Below, piece after piece: positions 12,489 to 19,841 of a stretch of DNA of 19,841 nt; position 1 is the first letter of the stretch, and each line of letters begins with the position of its first letter. Under the pieces are notes generated by a model. That model made no database searches and was not told the DNA's origin. It worked only from the letters and a program-made list of their open reading frames with translations. This DNA comes from Deltaproteobacteria bacterium (GTDB taxonomy: Bacteria > Desulfobacterota > Desulfobacteria > Desulfobacterales > Desulfobacteraceae). The position numbers and the translations under genes were made by a program. The DNA lies in the NCBI GenBank assembly GCA_019314105.1, contig JAFCZY010000004.1:1-19841 (forward strand), given 5' to 3'.

Positions 12489-12869
12489 ATGGCTGAACAA
12501 CTGGGGATTTATAAATGCGGTAAATGTGGCAATATCGTACAGGTTCTTCATGGAGAAAAACCACTGGTTGTGTGTTGCGGGCAGGAAATGGATCGTCTGG
12601 TTGAAAATACAGTGGATGCGGCACTGGAAAAACATGTTCCTGTGATTGAAAAAGTGGATGGCGGCTATTTGGTGAAGGTTGGCAGTGTCGCTCATCCCAT
12701 GGGAGAAGATCATTGGATAGAGTGGATTGAACTTACATCACAAGATAATATGTTTGTGCAAAGACAGATGCTGACTCCGACAAGTTCGCCTGAAGCCCAA
12801 TTTAAAACCGATGCGGCTAACGTTGTTGCAAGAGCCTATTGTAATCTTCATGGTCTTTGGAAATCTTAA
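12489..12869 (+). CDS. dfx: Desulfoferrodoxin (two-iron superoxide reductase)
   Basis: This 126-aa protein has both iron centres of class I superoxide reductase. The N-terminal desulforedoxin domain has C10, C13, C29 and C30 for the FeS4 centre. The catalytic domain has H49 in EKHVP, H69 in AHPM, H75 in EDHWIEW, and C118 and H121 in YCNLHGLW for the Fe(His)4Cys site. E47 and K48 next to the site match the residues that guide superoxide. It reduces superoxide to peroxide in the cytosol without making oxygen, drawing electrons from rubredoxin. The peroxide could be handled by the ferritin-like proteins nearby. It has a clear AAAGGAG ribosome site and appears to be monocistronic, with a hairpin right after the stop. 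Confidence 0.95.
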   Translation: MAEQLGIYKCGKCGNIVQVLHGEKPLVVCCGQEMDRLVENTVDAALEKHVPVIEKVDGGYLVKVGSVAHPMGEDHWIEWIELTSQDNMFVQRQMLTPTSSPEAQFKTDAANVVARAYCNLHGLWKS

Positions 12870-12879
12870 TTGTGGTAAT

Positions 12880-12901
12880 GGGGTCAGGAAATCCTGACCC
12901 C
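12880..12901. terminator. Hairpin between convergent dfx and ferritin-like genes
   Basis: GGGGTCAGGA (12880-12889) and TCCTGACCCC (12892-12901) form a perfect 10-bp GC-rich stem with a two-base loop. It sits 10 bp after the dfx stop and 6 bp after the stop of the minus-strand gene at 12908, so it could end transcripts from both sides. There is no T-run on either side. Confidence 0.6.
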
Positions 12902-12907
12902 GAACGG

Positions 12908-13369
12908 TTACAGTTTTCCGGCGATAAGTTTGATATGTCCCATTTCTTCCTTGATAATGGTATCAATTTTTGATTGACCCAGTTTGGCAGGAACCAGTTC
13001 TTTCATTCCGAGATAAAAGACAATGGAATCTTTTTCTGCTTGAATAGCAGTGGTTAATATGCTTTGAAAGCTGTTATCGGGCTGTTCTTTTTCAAAAAAG
13101 ACCCGAGTGTCTGCCAGTGCTTTCAGATAAAGAATATTTTCATCATCCGGATCAAAGGTGGTCGAGAATATTTCATTGTCTTTTAACTCTTTTTGTAAAT
13201 TGATAAACGTTTTTTCATGATCGTCTTCCATTGACGCCAATTCAAGGAGAAACTGTTTGTGGGGCTCTTCTTTTGCCTGTTTTGCAGCATCTCGATAAAA
13301 TTTTGCGCCGTTTTGTTCAATTTTTATGGCAATTTCAAAAATATCTTTTGCATTAAACTCATTTGTCAT
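12908..13369 (-). CDS. Rubrerythrin-type ferritin-like diiron protein
   Basis: This 153-aa four-helix protein is laid out like the 6685-7146 protein and is a diverged paralogue. Diiron-ligand pairs are E18 in 'IEQNGAKFY' and E48/H51 in 'MEDDHEK' in the first half, and E112 in 'AEKDSIVFY' and E141/E142/H145 in 'KEEMGHIK' in the second. There is no rubredoxin domain. It likely reduces peroxide or buffers iron. It begins 14 bp downstream of the FprA/Roo stop at 13383, with a GGAGG ribosome site, and therefore almost surely shares its transcript. A flavodiiron oxygen reductase and a peroxide-handling ferritin-like protein would then be made together. Confidence 0.85.
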   Translation of the reverse strand: MTNEFNAKDIFEIAIKIEQNGAKFYRDAAKQAKEEPHKQFLLELASMEDDHEKTFINLQKELKDNEIFSTTFDPDDENILYLKALADTRVFFEKEQPDNSFQSILTTAIQAEKDSIVFYLGMKELVPAKLGQSKIDTIIKEEMGHIKLIAGKL

Positions 13370-13382
13370 GATTCCCTCCAGG

Positions 13383-14582
13383 TTATTTGGATACTCTTTC
13401 TTTTAATGTTTTAGCAATTTTTACCCCCAGATCAAAACACTTGTTCAGATCTGCTTCATCAGGAACATATTGAACTCTGACACCGTCGTCAATAATATCC
13501 AGTTTCATTTCAGAAAAATATTGATTTAGAATTTTTACAGCTTCACCGCTCCATCCATAAGAACCAAAGGCAGCGGCAATTTTATTTTGTGGTTTCAGGC
13601 CTTTGATATAGGTCATGACATCTGCGATAACGGGGAAGATACCGTTGTTGAGAGTCGGAGATCCCACTACAATGGCGCCGGCATCAATAATTTCTGTCAT
13701 GATATCGCTTCGGTGCCATTTTCGAGTGTTCATCAGTCTTACCGCTACATCTTCCGATTCAATCCCACTGGTAATGGATCGGGCCATTTTGGTGGTGCTG
13801 TCCCACATGGAATCAAAGATGACAATGGCTTTGTTTGTCGGTTCCTGTCGGGACCATTTGTCATAGGCCTCAATGATTTTTGATGGATTGTCCCGCCAGA
13901 TAATGCCATGATCCGGACAGATCATATTGATCTTCAGGTTCATTTTTGTAACATCTTTTATAAGTGTCTGAATTCTTGATGAAAAATGAAGAAGGATATT
14001 GGCAAAATATTTTCTTGCATGGGGAATAATTTCGTCTCCGATTTGATCATCAAAGAATTTATCGCCGGCATAGTGCTGGCCAAAGGCATCACTGGAAAAT
14101 AGAATGGCATCATTCACAAGATAGGTAAACATACTGTCCGGCCAGTGAAGCATTCTTGTCTCAAGAAATGAGAAGGTTCTGTCTCCGACTTTGAGTTCAT
14201 CGCCACTTCCCACTACCTGGAAATTAAAGTCTTGTTTAAAATGGCTTTTCAGGTTTTTTGCCCCCATTTTTGAACAATAGATGGGTTTGTCTTTTCCGAT
14301 TATGTGCATCAGCCTGGGGATACATCCGGAATGATCCATTTCCGTGTGGTTGCTGATCAGTATATCGATTTTTTTCGGATCTATAATTTTGCTGATATTG
14401 GAAAGCAGTTCATCTGAAAAATTTTCTTTTACCGTATCAATGAGAATGTTTTTTTCACCAGGTATCAGAAATGCATTATATGTTGTGCCTTCATAGGTGG
14501 AATAGCCATGAAAATCTCTGATATCCCAGTCACGGCAGCCAACAGAATATATCCCTTTTGCTATCTCAATAGGTTTATACAT
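13383..14582 (-). CDS. roo: A-type flavoprotein / rubredoxin:oxygen oxidoreductase (flavodiiron protein)
   Basis: This 399-aa flavodiiron protein has the normal length for the group. The N-terminal metallo-beta-lactamase domain keeps all diiron ligands: H79-x-E81-x-D83-H84 (HTEMDH), H146, D165 and H225 (CPDHG). The flavodoxin domain, from about residue 250, starts 'KAIVIFDSMWDSTTKMA' for the FMN phosphate and includes 'GSPTLNNGIFPV' and 'FGSYGWSGEA'. It reduces oxygen to water, or nitric oxide to nitrous oxide, using rubredoxin electrons in the cytosol. There is no C-terminal rubredoxin or reductase extension. An AAAGGGGG ribosome site precedes the ATG. It heads a two-gene operon with the ferritin-like protein. 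A TATAAT box lies at 14635-14640 on the minus strand, but no clear -35 box at standard spacing was found. Confidence 0.94.
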   Translation of the reverse strand: MYKPIEIAKGIYSVGCRDWDIRDFHGYSTYEGTTYNAFLIPGEKNILIDTVKENFSDELLSNISKIIDPKKIDILISNHTEMDHSGCIPRLMHIIGKDKPIYCSKMGAKNLKSHFKQDFNFQVVGSGDELKVGDRTFSFLETRMLHWPDSMFTYLVNDAILFSSDAFGQHYAGDKFFDDQIGDEIIPHARKYFANILLHFSSRIQTLIKDVTKMNLKINMICPDHGIIWRDNPSKIIEAYDKWSRQEPTNKAIVIFDSMWDSTTKMARSITSGIESEDVAVRLMNTRKWHRSDIMTEIIDAGAIVVGSPTLNNGIFPVIADVMTYIKGLKPQNKIAAAFGSYGWSGEAVKILNQYFSEMKLDIIDDGVRVQYVPDEADLNKCFDLGVKIAKTLKERVSK

Positions 14583-14688
14583 TTATTTTTGCCCCCTTTA
14601 ATGAAAATTAATTGATTTTAATTTGAAGTTTATTATTATAGGATAAGATGCGCAAAATCAATCAATCATTTATTCTATAGAGTAAAAT

Positions 14689-15966
14689 ATGCGTCATATG
14701 GTGTATATAAAAAAAACAAAGATAATCACATCCGTCGAAACTCTTTTTTCATGGCATGCGGCAAATGGTGCTATTTCAAGGTTGACTCCCCCATGGGCAC
14801 CCCTAAAAATGATCTCCCGCAAGGGGGCTGGTATCCAAAAGGGAGTAAAAGTAACATTCCGGTTAACTCTTTTTAAGATACCCATGATCTGGGAAGCTGA
14901 ACATATAGAATACCAGGAAAATAAAGTGTTTAAAGATCGACAGATCAGAGGGCCGTTTTCCAAATGGGAGCATACCCATAAATTTATGGCAGATGGTAAA
15001 GAAAATTCAATCATGGAAGACAGAGTTGAGTTTGAGTTGCCGTTTGGATTTTTAAGCCGCCCATTTTACGGGTTTGTCAGAAAAGAGCTTGAAAGAATAT
15101 TTAACTACCGGCACAGGGTATTGAAATATGATCTTGAACATCATGTGAATAAAATTAAAAAACAAAGAATTCTGATTTCCGGTGCCAGTGGAACCATTGG
15201 CAGTGCATTGGTCCCATTCCTAAGGACCTGTGGTCATGAAGTGGTCCGGCTGGTTCGAAAAGAGGGGATGCTTTTAGAAGATGAACTTTTCTGGGATCCG
15301 TACAACGGCATACTTGACCTTGAAAACGAAGGTCCCTTTGATGCCGTCATTAATTTAAACGGGGTTGATATTTCAAGGGGCAGGTGGACCCAAAGCCAGA
15401 AAAAAAGGATTATTGACTCCAGGATTATCCCTACCCGGTTGCTTGTAAAAAAAATGGCAGATTTTGATCAAAAATCCACAGTCTTTATTTCTGCTTCTGC
15501 CATTGGCTTTTATGGTGAAAGAGAAAATAGCGTATTAACCGAGGCTAATGATATGGGAGATAGCTTTATTTCCAAGGTTTGCAGACAGTGGGAAGATGCA
15601 TCCATGGATGCCCAAAAATTAGGCATCAGAACTATTCAGCTCAGGACCGGCATTGTGCTTACCCCGGCCGGCGGTGCCCTTAAAAGAATGGAACTGCCGT
15701 TTAAAACAGGCTGTGGGGTGAAGATTTCCCATGGTCTGCAATATATGAGCTGGATCAGTATGGATGATGTATTGTCAGGTATCCTGTACATATTGAGTCA
15801 TCGTAAAATTCAAGGGCCTGTAAACCTGACCGCCCCAAATCCTGTCACCAATAAGGAGTTTTCTAAAATACTGGCCAAAGTTTTTTCAAAAACTGAAAGA
15901 TATGCTTGGCAGATAGAGCTTATAATTTTAAAAATGAAAAATAATAAAGACAATACTATCAGGTAA
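14689..15966 (+). CDS. SRPBCC domain fused to TIGR01777-type NAD-dependent epimerase, lacking the usual C-terminus
   Basis: This 425-aa protein starts with a ligand-binding SRPBCC (polyketide-cyclase-like) domain at about residues 1-150. It is followed by an atypical Rossmann epimerase of the TIGR01777 (YfcH/SulA-like) family. The epimerase part has the dinucleotide loop GASGTIGSALVPF from residue 165, 'VINLNGVDISRGRWTQSQKKRIIDSRI', 'SASAIGFYG' and 'NLTAPNPVTNKEFSKILAKVF'. The family normally continues with a DUF1731 segment (P-x-P...GE-A...LLL...QRV-P). Here the sequence ends after a 25-residue lysine- and isoleucine-rich tail that does not resemble it. This suggests a 3' deletion, and the next gene starts 8 bp later. 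The alternative ATG at 14698 is possible, since the ribosome site is weak. The function of the family is not settled. Confidence 0.75.
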   Translation: MRHMVYIKKTKIITSVETLFSWHAANGAISRLTPPWAPLKMISRKGAGIQKGVKVTFRLTLFKIPMIWEAEHIEYQENKVFKDRQIRGPFSKWEHTHKFMADGKENSIMEDRVEFELPFGFLSRPFYGFVRKELERIFNYRHRVLKYDLEHHVNKIKKQRILISGASGTIGSALVPFLRTCGHEVVRLVRKEGMLLEDELFWDPYNGILDLENEGPFDAVINLNGVDISRGRWTQSQKKRIIDSRIIPTRLLVKKMADFDQKSTVFISASAIGFYGERENSVLTEANDMGDSFISKVCRQWEDASMDAQKLGIRTIQLRTGIVLTPAGGALKRMELPFKTGCGVKISHGLQYMSWISMDDVLSGILYILSHRKIQGPVNLTAPNPVTNKEFSKILAKVFSKTERYAWQIELIILKMKNNKDNTIR

Positions 15967-15973
15967 ATCTAAA

Positions 15974-17036
15974 ATGAATATTAAATTAAAAATACTATTT
16001 TCTATATTAATGATTACAGCTCTTATTTTCGGGTTTATTCATATTTATTTCCCGGCAGATAATTATAGTTTTGAAAGGCTTCATATTTTTCTTTTTAACC
16101 TTTGTACAGGCGGCACCATCCTCCTTTATTATACACGGGGCAGGGCAGGAGTCTCCAAAACCATTACGTTTTTCTTTTTTGGTTCGTTAATTTACGCTTT
16201 TTCTGCTTTTTTTAAAATTTATCCCATAACCATTCTTGTCTCAGTTCCACTGTTTATACTGGTGGAAAAAATTCGAATTGAGAAATTTTCATTCATTCCA
16301 ATACAGTTTATCAGTCGCAAAGAACCCGTGTCGGAGAAATTTCACCAGGCATCATTGTTGTGTCTTTCCATAGGCATTGTCATGGCATCCCTGGTTATTT
16401 TGAACAATGAATATTTTAAATTTGTGACCATGGAAAAGCTGACCTTGAACACCTTTTTCTTAGGGTTTTCTTTCCCATTGTCGCTGATCACGCTTTCTCT
16501 GGTCTTTTCAATGTTGAAAAAGATAGAAGGATCATCTGCCAAGATAGTCATGGAGGTGTGCTTTTGGACCATTACCCTTGGGGTGATCATTTTTTGTAAC
16601 AGCGGCACTTTTTACAGCAGTGGTGTTGGTGTTTTTGCTTTATACAACATTTGCAGATAAAATTCAGCAGAAGCTTTTTTTAACCTCTGGGATTGGGTTT
16701 CTGATATTAACGGCCATTTCAGGCATTGTCTATATCTGCATGCAGATGTCTGAAGGATATGATCCTCAAAAAATAAAATGGCTGCTTCACATGCATGTGT
16801 TCGCATCTTTATATGGATGGAACCTTTGCGGCCTGTCCATTATCTGTAGGTTTGATGATTTCCCCATACGATTGCATTCTATCACAGTGATCTGTATTCA
16901 CTGGCTGACCGTTATTGTTCTTGCACCTTTGGGCGTTTTTTACGGAGGGTTTGCAATCCTTGCCATCATTGGATATTCTTTTATAACGCTGACACTGTTT
17001 TTCAGCAGGAATAAAAGGAACCTTGTAGATGAATAA
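15974..17036 (+). pseudogene. Polytopic membrane protein, interrupted by +1 frameshift in a T6 run
   Basis: Two overlapping frames (15974-16660 and 16587-17036) together make one hydrophobic protein of about 353 aa with roughly ten membrane helices. The first frame ends in a poor tail (CNSGTFYSS...NICR). Dropping one T from the TTTTTT at 16590-16595 joins it smoothly as ...LGVIIFVTAALFTAVVLVF, one continuous membrane helix that runs on to the second frame. Total length (1063 bp) is one base over a multiple of three, as expected for a single inserted base. A 'HMHVFASLYGWN' motif near the C-terminus suggests histidines at a membrane edge. I do not recognise the family. The stop overlaps the next gene's ATG by 8 bp. 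It could be a real mutation, slippage, or a sequencing error. Confidence 0.7.
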
Positions 17037-18019
17037 CCGGGAAAAACTCAATCGATTTTTAAGTCTTTTCACAGGCGGTTCAAAAGTGCTTGTGGTGATC
17101 AATGCCGATCCCGATGCCATTGCCAGTGCCATGGCAGTTAAAAGATTGTTGTGGCGAAAGGTCGGTGAAGTGACCATTGCCCATTTCAACAAGATCAGTC
17201 GTCCGGATAACCTTGCCATGATTGAATATACTGAACCAGTGCTGACAGCACTTGATGATATAAAAAAAGAAGATTTTGATACATTTGTAGTGGTGGATTC
17301 CCAGCCGGATCATAATGAACGGTTTTCTGAATTTAACTATGATGCCATTATCGATCACCATCCATTAACCTGTGATAATGCCGCATATGTTGACATTCGA
17401 TCCGATTATGGCGCTTGCGCCACTATTATGACTGAATACCTCAAATCAAAAAAAAATAAAACCCTCTTCCAAGCTTGCCGCAGCCCTGATGCTGGGAATT
17501 AAAACCGATACATCCGATTTTACCCGGCAGGCAAGCCTGAAAGATATCAGGGCATTTCAATACCTTTATCAATTTGCAGATAATAATATTGTCACCAAAG
17601 TTGAAAGAACGGCATTGACCCAGGAAGATCTTGATTTTGTGGGCTATGCCATAAAACAAAGAAAAGTGATTCACAACCGTGTTTTTTTTCATGCGGGCAA
17701 TATCACCAAACCCGACGAGCTGGTGGTTGTGGCAGACTTTTTTCTAACCCTTTCAAAGGTGAACTGGAGTATTATTTCCGGTATTTATGAAAAAAAACTG
17801 ATCATTATCATTCGGAATGACGGATTAAGAAAAGGCGCTGGGAATACGGCAAAAGAAGCGTTTTCCATGTATGGATCAGCCGGGGGGCATAAAACAATGG
17901 CCCGGGCAGAACTTGATTTAAAGTTGATTCGAAAAGAGATCAAAGCGGTTAACAAAAAAGCCCTTGGAGACTGGATCATATCGGTTATTAATAAGACAGC
18001 CGGTAAGAAAATCGAATAA
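17029..18019 (+). pseudogene. nrnA: NrnA-type DHH/DHHA1 phosphoesterase, interrupted by +1 frameshift in an A9 run
   Basis: The two frames (17029-17502 and 17489-18019) form one DHH-family protein of about 329 aa, the normal NrnA size. The first has 'NADPDA' (D27, D29), 'VVVDSQ' (D90) and the DHH motif D109-H110-H111. The second has 'GIKTDTSDF' and the DHHA1 motif 'GSAGGHKTMA' for substrate binding. Removing one A from the nine-A run at 17448-17456 gives an unbroken S-K-K-I-K-P-S-S-K-L-A-A-A-L-M. The total of 991 bp is one base over a multiple of three. Such enzymes degrade short oligoribonucleotides and pAp with Mn2+. As written, the first frame would lose DHHA1. Transcriptional slippage on A9 might still give some full-length product, or the extra base could be an error. 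Confidence 0.8.
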
Positions 18020-18027
18020 TATTTTTT

Positions 18028-18038
18028 AAAGAGGTGAT
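18028..18038 (+). promoter_or_regulatory. Strong ribosome site without a standard start codon at the usual distance
   Basis: AAAGAGGTGAT matches 10 of 11 bases of the complement of the 16S rRNA 3' end. The only near in-frame GTG (18034) is inside it. ATT (18037) or ATC (18040) would have to start the protein if this site is used. Confidence 0.5.
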
Positions 18039-18915
18039 TATCAATCAAAAGCCTGACAGAGAAAAAGCATTATCCACCAGCGAACAACGATATCGGACTC
18101 TTGTTGAAACCATGGGGGATGGGCTAAGCGAAATTGATGAAAATCAGGTCACAACCTATGCCAATGAGAGGCTTTGTCAAATGTGGGGACGTTCCAGGGA
18201 AGAAATCATTGGGAAAAAAGTTGTTCATTTTTTAGATGATGATAATAAGAAAATTCTTTCCCAGCAACTTGAAAAACGACGAAAAGGGGAGAGAAGACCC
18301 TATGAAATTGTCTGGACGAAAAAAGACGGATCTGAGCTTCATACCATTATGACCCCAACCCCTTATTTTGATTCCAACGGCAATTTTAAAGGCAGTTTTG
18401 CCGTTATTACGAATATTTCAAAGCAGAAAAAAGAAAGGGACCTGCTTGAGATGATGGTAAAACAAAGAACTCAGGAACTTGAGGATAAAACTAAAAGTCT
18501 TGAAGAAGTGAATACGGCCTTAAGGGTCCTATTAAGGAAAAGAGAAGAAGATAAAAATATAAAAAAAAAAAAAATGCTGTTAAATGTCAGAGAACTGGTT
18601 ATACCCTATATTGAAAGAATGAGAGAGGCACCGCTCAATGAAAGGCAGGAAGGATGCCTGGATGTCATTGAATCAACTTTGAATGATATTGTTTCTCCGT
18701 TTTTGCATAAGCTGTCCCTGGAATTTTTAAATCTCACACCGTCTGAAATTAAGGTGGCCAACCTGGTAAAATTCGGGAAGACAACCAAGGAAATAGCACA
18801 TATTTTAAATTTATCTGGAAAAACCATTGAATTCTATCGCAAGAGTATCCGAAAAAAGATTGGAATCACAAATAAGAATATTAACCTTCATACCTTTTTA
18901 GCTTCCACTAGATAA
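18034..18915 (+). CDS. PAS-domain LuxR-type transcriptional regulator
   Basis: This protein of up to 293 aa has a PAS sensor domain at about 17-130. It has 'RYRTLVETMGDGLSEID', 'WGRSREEIIGK' and 'IVWTKKDGSELHTIMTPTPYFDSNGNFKGSFAVITNISKQK'. A coiled-coil follows at about 131-185, then a linker. A LuxR-type helix-turn-helix ends the protein at 234-293, with 'LTPSEIKVANLVKFGKTTKEIA' and the recognition helix 'SGKTIEFYRKSIRKKIG'. There is no receiver or ATPase domain. It sits 118 bp upstream of a TRAP solute-binding gene and may control it, a common arrangement in sulfate reducers. A run of 14 A (18561-18574) falls inside the linker, in frame. The start is unclear: GTG at 18034 is embedded in the ribosome site. 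The next ATG in frame is near 18110, inside the PAS domain. Confidence 0.85.
   Translation: MIINQKPDREKALSTSEQRYRTLVETMGDGLSEIDENQVTTYANERLCQMWGRSREEIIGKKVVHFLDDDNKKILSQQLEKRRKGERRPYEIVWTKKDGSELHTIMTPTPYFDSNGNFKGSFAVITNISKQKKERDLLEMMVKQRTQELEDKTKSLEEVNTALRVLLRKREEDKNIKKKKMLLNVRELVIPYIERMREAPLNERQEGCLDVIESTLNDIVSPFLHKLSLEFLNLTPSEIKVANLVKFGKTTKEIAHILNLSGKTIEFYRKSIRKKIGITNKNINLHTFLASTR
18561..18574 (+). repeat. Homopolymer A14 within the regulator gene
   Basis: Fourteen consecutive A bases encode I-K-K-K-K-M between the coiled-coil and the DNA-binding half of the PAS-LuxR protein. Runs of this length are prone to slippage by DNA and RNA polymerase. Confidence 0.9.
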
Positions 18916-18936
18916 CAGGTATATTTCATACCTGTT
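18914..18936 (+). terminator. Hairpin after the PAS-LuxR gene
   Basis: AACAGGTAT (18914-18922) and ATACCTGTT (18928-18936) form a perfect 9-bp stem with a 5-base loop, followed by GTTTCCCC. It begins in the stop codon. The short T-stretch makes it a moderate terminator. Confidence 0.55.
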
Positions 18937-18956
18937 GTTTCCCCGAAATATACCTC

Positions 18957-18985
18957 TTGTATGTCAATTTTTCTCAGTATATAAA
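18957..18985 (+). promoter_or_regulatory. Possible promoter of the TRAP solute-binding gene
   Basis: TTGTAT (18957-18962) and TATAAA (18980-18985) are spaced by 17 bases. The -10 box fits 5 of 6 positions and the -35 box only 3 of 6, as expected for a gene that may need an activator such as the PAS-LuxR protein. Confidence 0.35.
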
Positions 18986-19026
18986 ATAAGTCAGGTCATT
19001 AATTTAACTTAAAGGAGATCGTTAAA

Positions 19027-19841
19027 ATGAAAAAATCTATGTATTTTTGGATCGCACCTTTTTTTCTAAGTGCAGTTTTTTTTACCTCAAATCTTTATGC
19101 TACCCCGATTAAACTGAGTTATTCCAATTTTTTCCCTCCCAAGCACATTCAAAGTATTCTAGGACAGCAATGGTGTGATGAAGTGGAAAAACGGACAGGT
19201 GGAAAGGTTGTTGTGGAATATTATCCCGGCCAGACACTGACCAAAGCAAAACAGGTATATGACGGAGTTGTATCTGGGATATCGGACGTTGGGATGTGCC
19301 TTTTTGCCTATACCCGTGGTCGATTTCCTGTTCTTGAGGCCGTAGATCTGCCAATTGGATATACCAGTGGTGTCCAGGCAACTAAGGTTGTCAATGAAGT
19401 CTATAATGAATTTAAGCCCAAGGAATTGTCCGATACCCAGGTCATGTACCTCCATGCTCATGGAGCAGGGCTTCTTCATACAAATGGAAAAGCGGTTCGA
19501 ACCATGGAGGATTTTAATGGAATGAAGCTTCGGGGTCACGGTACTAGTGCACAGGTAATCAAGGCGCTGGGTGGAACCCCCGTCTCCCTTCCCATGCCCG
19601 AACTCTATCAGAGCCTTCAGAAAGGGATTGTTCAAGGCGCTCTTTATCCCATTGAGGTTAACAAAGGATGGCGTATGGCAGAGGTGGTTGATTACTTGAC
19701 CATGAGCACATCTATCGCTTATACCTCATCTTTTTTTGTGGTCATGAATAAAGACAAATTGAATTTAATCCCCACAGATCTTCAAAAAATTATCAGTCAG
19801 ATTAATCAGGAATGGATCCCTAAGCATGGCAAAGCATGGGA
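19027..19841 (+). CDS. TRAP transporter solute-binding protein, DctP type (3' end missing)
   Basis: 271 full codons are present before the window ends. A signal peptide, MKKSMYFWIAPFFLSAVFF, with a cut likely near LYA-TP, sends it to the periplasm. The mature part follows the DctP pattern: 'IKLSYSNFFPPKHI', 'WCDEVEKRTGGKVVVEYYPGQTL', 'GISDVGMCLFAYTRGRFP', the 'RTMEDFNGMKLRGHGT' segment with the arginine that usually binds the substrate carboxylate, and 'PELYQSLQKGIVQGALYP'. It captures an organic acid for a secondary transporter that uses an ion gradient. The ligand cannot be named. An AAAGGAG ribosome site precedes the ATG. The DctQ and DctM membrane genes are expected just beyond the window. 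It is downstream of the PAS-LuxR gene, past a hairpin. Confidence 0.93.
   Translation, partial: MKKSMYFWIAPFFLSAVFFTSNLYATPIKLSYSNFFPPKHIQSILGQQWCDEVEKRTGGKVVVEYYPGQTLTKAKQVYDGVVSGISDVGMCLFAYTRGRFPVLEAVDLPIGYTSGVQATKVVNEVYNEFKPKELSDTQVMYLHAHGAGLLHTNGKAVRTMEDFNGMKLRGHGTSAQVIKALGGTPVSLPMPELYQSLQKGIVQGALYPIEVNKGWRMAEVVDYLTMSTSIAYTSSFFVVMNKDKLNLIPTDLQKIISQINQEWIPKHGKAW

Noticed and set aside
1..19841. CRISPR array, tRNA or rRNA, insertion sequence, prophage or attachment site
   Set aside because: No regularly spaced repeats, cloverleaf-like genes, transposase or integrase frames, or flanking direct repeats were seen by eye.

Overview
The window looks like chromosome of a strictly anaerobic, low-to-medium GC deltaproteobacterium, most likely a sulfate reducer of the Desulfobacteraceae (a Desulfobacula/Desulfobacter type). 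This is inferred from gene content only: an 'orange protein' (ORP)-like NifX/MinD cluster behind a sigma54 promoter, desulfoferrodoxin, rubredoxin:oxygen oxidoreductase, rubrerythrin-type proteins, a ferredoxin:thioredoxin reductase catalytic chain, a PAS-LuxR regulator and a TRAP transporter.

Layout. 1-282: 5' part of a crotonase gene (-). 396-1610: a minus-strand operon of an FmdB-like zinc-ribbon protein with a Cys-rich tail, an IscU/NifU-like scaffold and a gamma-carbonic-anhydrase-like protein, with a sigma70-type promoter at 1638-1666. 1712-4668: a tightly packed minus-strand operon of a degenerate receiver domain, two MinD-type ATPases with two 4Fe-4S motifs each, and two NifX/NifB-type cofactor-binding proteins. 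It has a near-consensus sigma54 promoter at 4712-4727 and a hairpin at 1652-1687. 4860-5255: a second IscU/NifU-like protein with its own sigma54-type promoter at 5293-5308. Both sigma54 promoters carry a related AATAATTTAA(G/T)CAT(G/T)TTA element upstream. 5503-8055: mlaC, a HIT protein (-), a two-repeat ferritin-like protein and exonuclease III. 8056-10357 (-): a glutaredoxin, FTR catalytic chain, citrate synthase and DUF2231-like membrane protein operon.

10618-14582 is an electron-transfer and oxygen-defence block: a rubredoxin/FMN-oxidoreductase fusion, a flavodoxin, a broken thioredoxin-2 remnant, desulfoferrodoxin, then convergent genes for a ferritin-like protein and an FprA/Roo flavodiiron protein. 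14689-18019 is a plus-strand run with several damaged genes. It holds an SRPBCC-epimerase fusion without its usual C-terminus, a polytopic membrane protein split by an extra T in a T6 run, and an NrnA-type DHH phosphoesterase split by an extra A in an A9 run. 18034-18915 is a PAS-LuxR regulator with an unusual start and a 14-A tract inside the coding sequence. 19027 to the end is the start of a TRAP solute-binding protein gene.

The strongest candidate for a coherent, little-described system is the 1712-5308 region. It resembles the sigma54-controlled ORP complex described in Desulfovibrio vulgaris, but adds a co-regulated NifU-like scaffold and a pseudo-receiver. No rRNA, tRNA, CRISPR array, insertion sequence or attachment site was seen.
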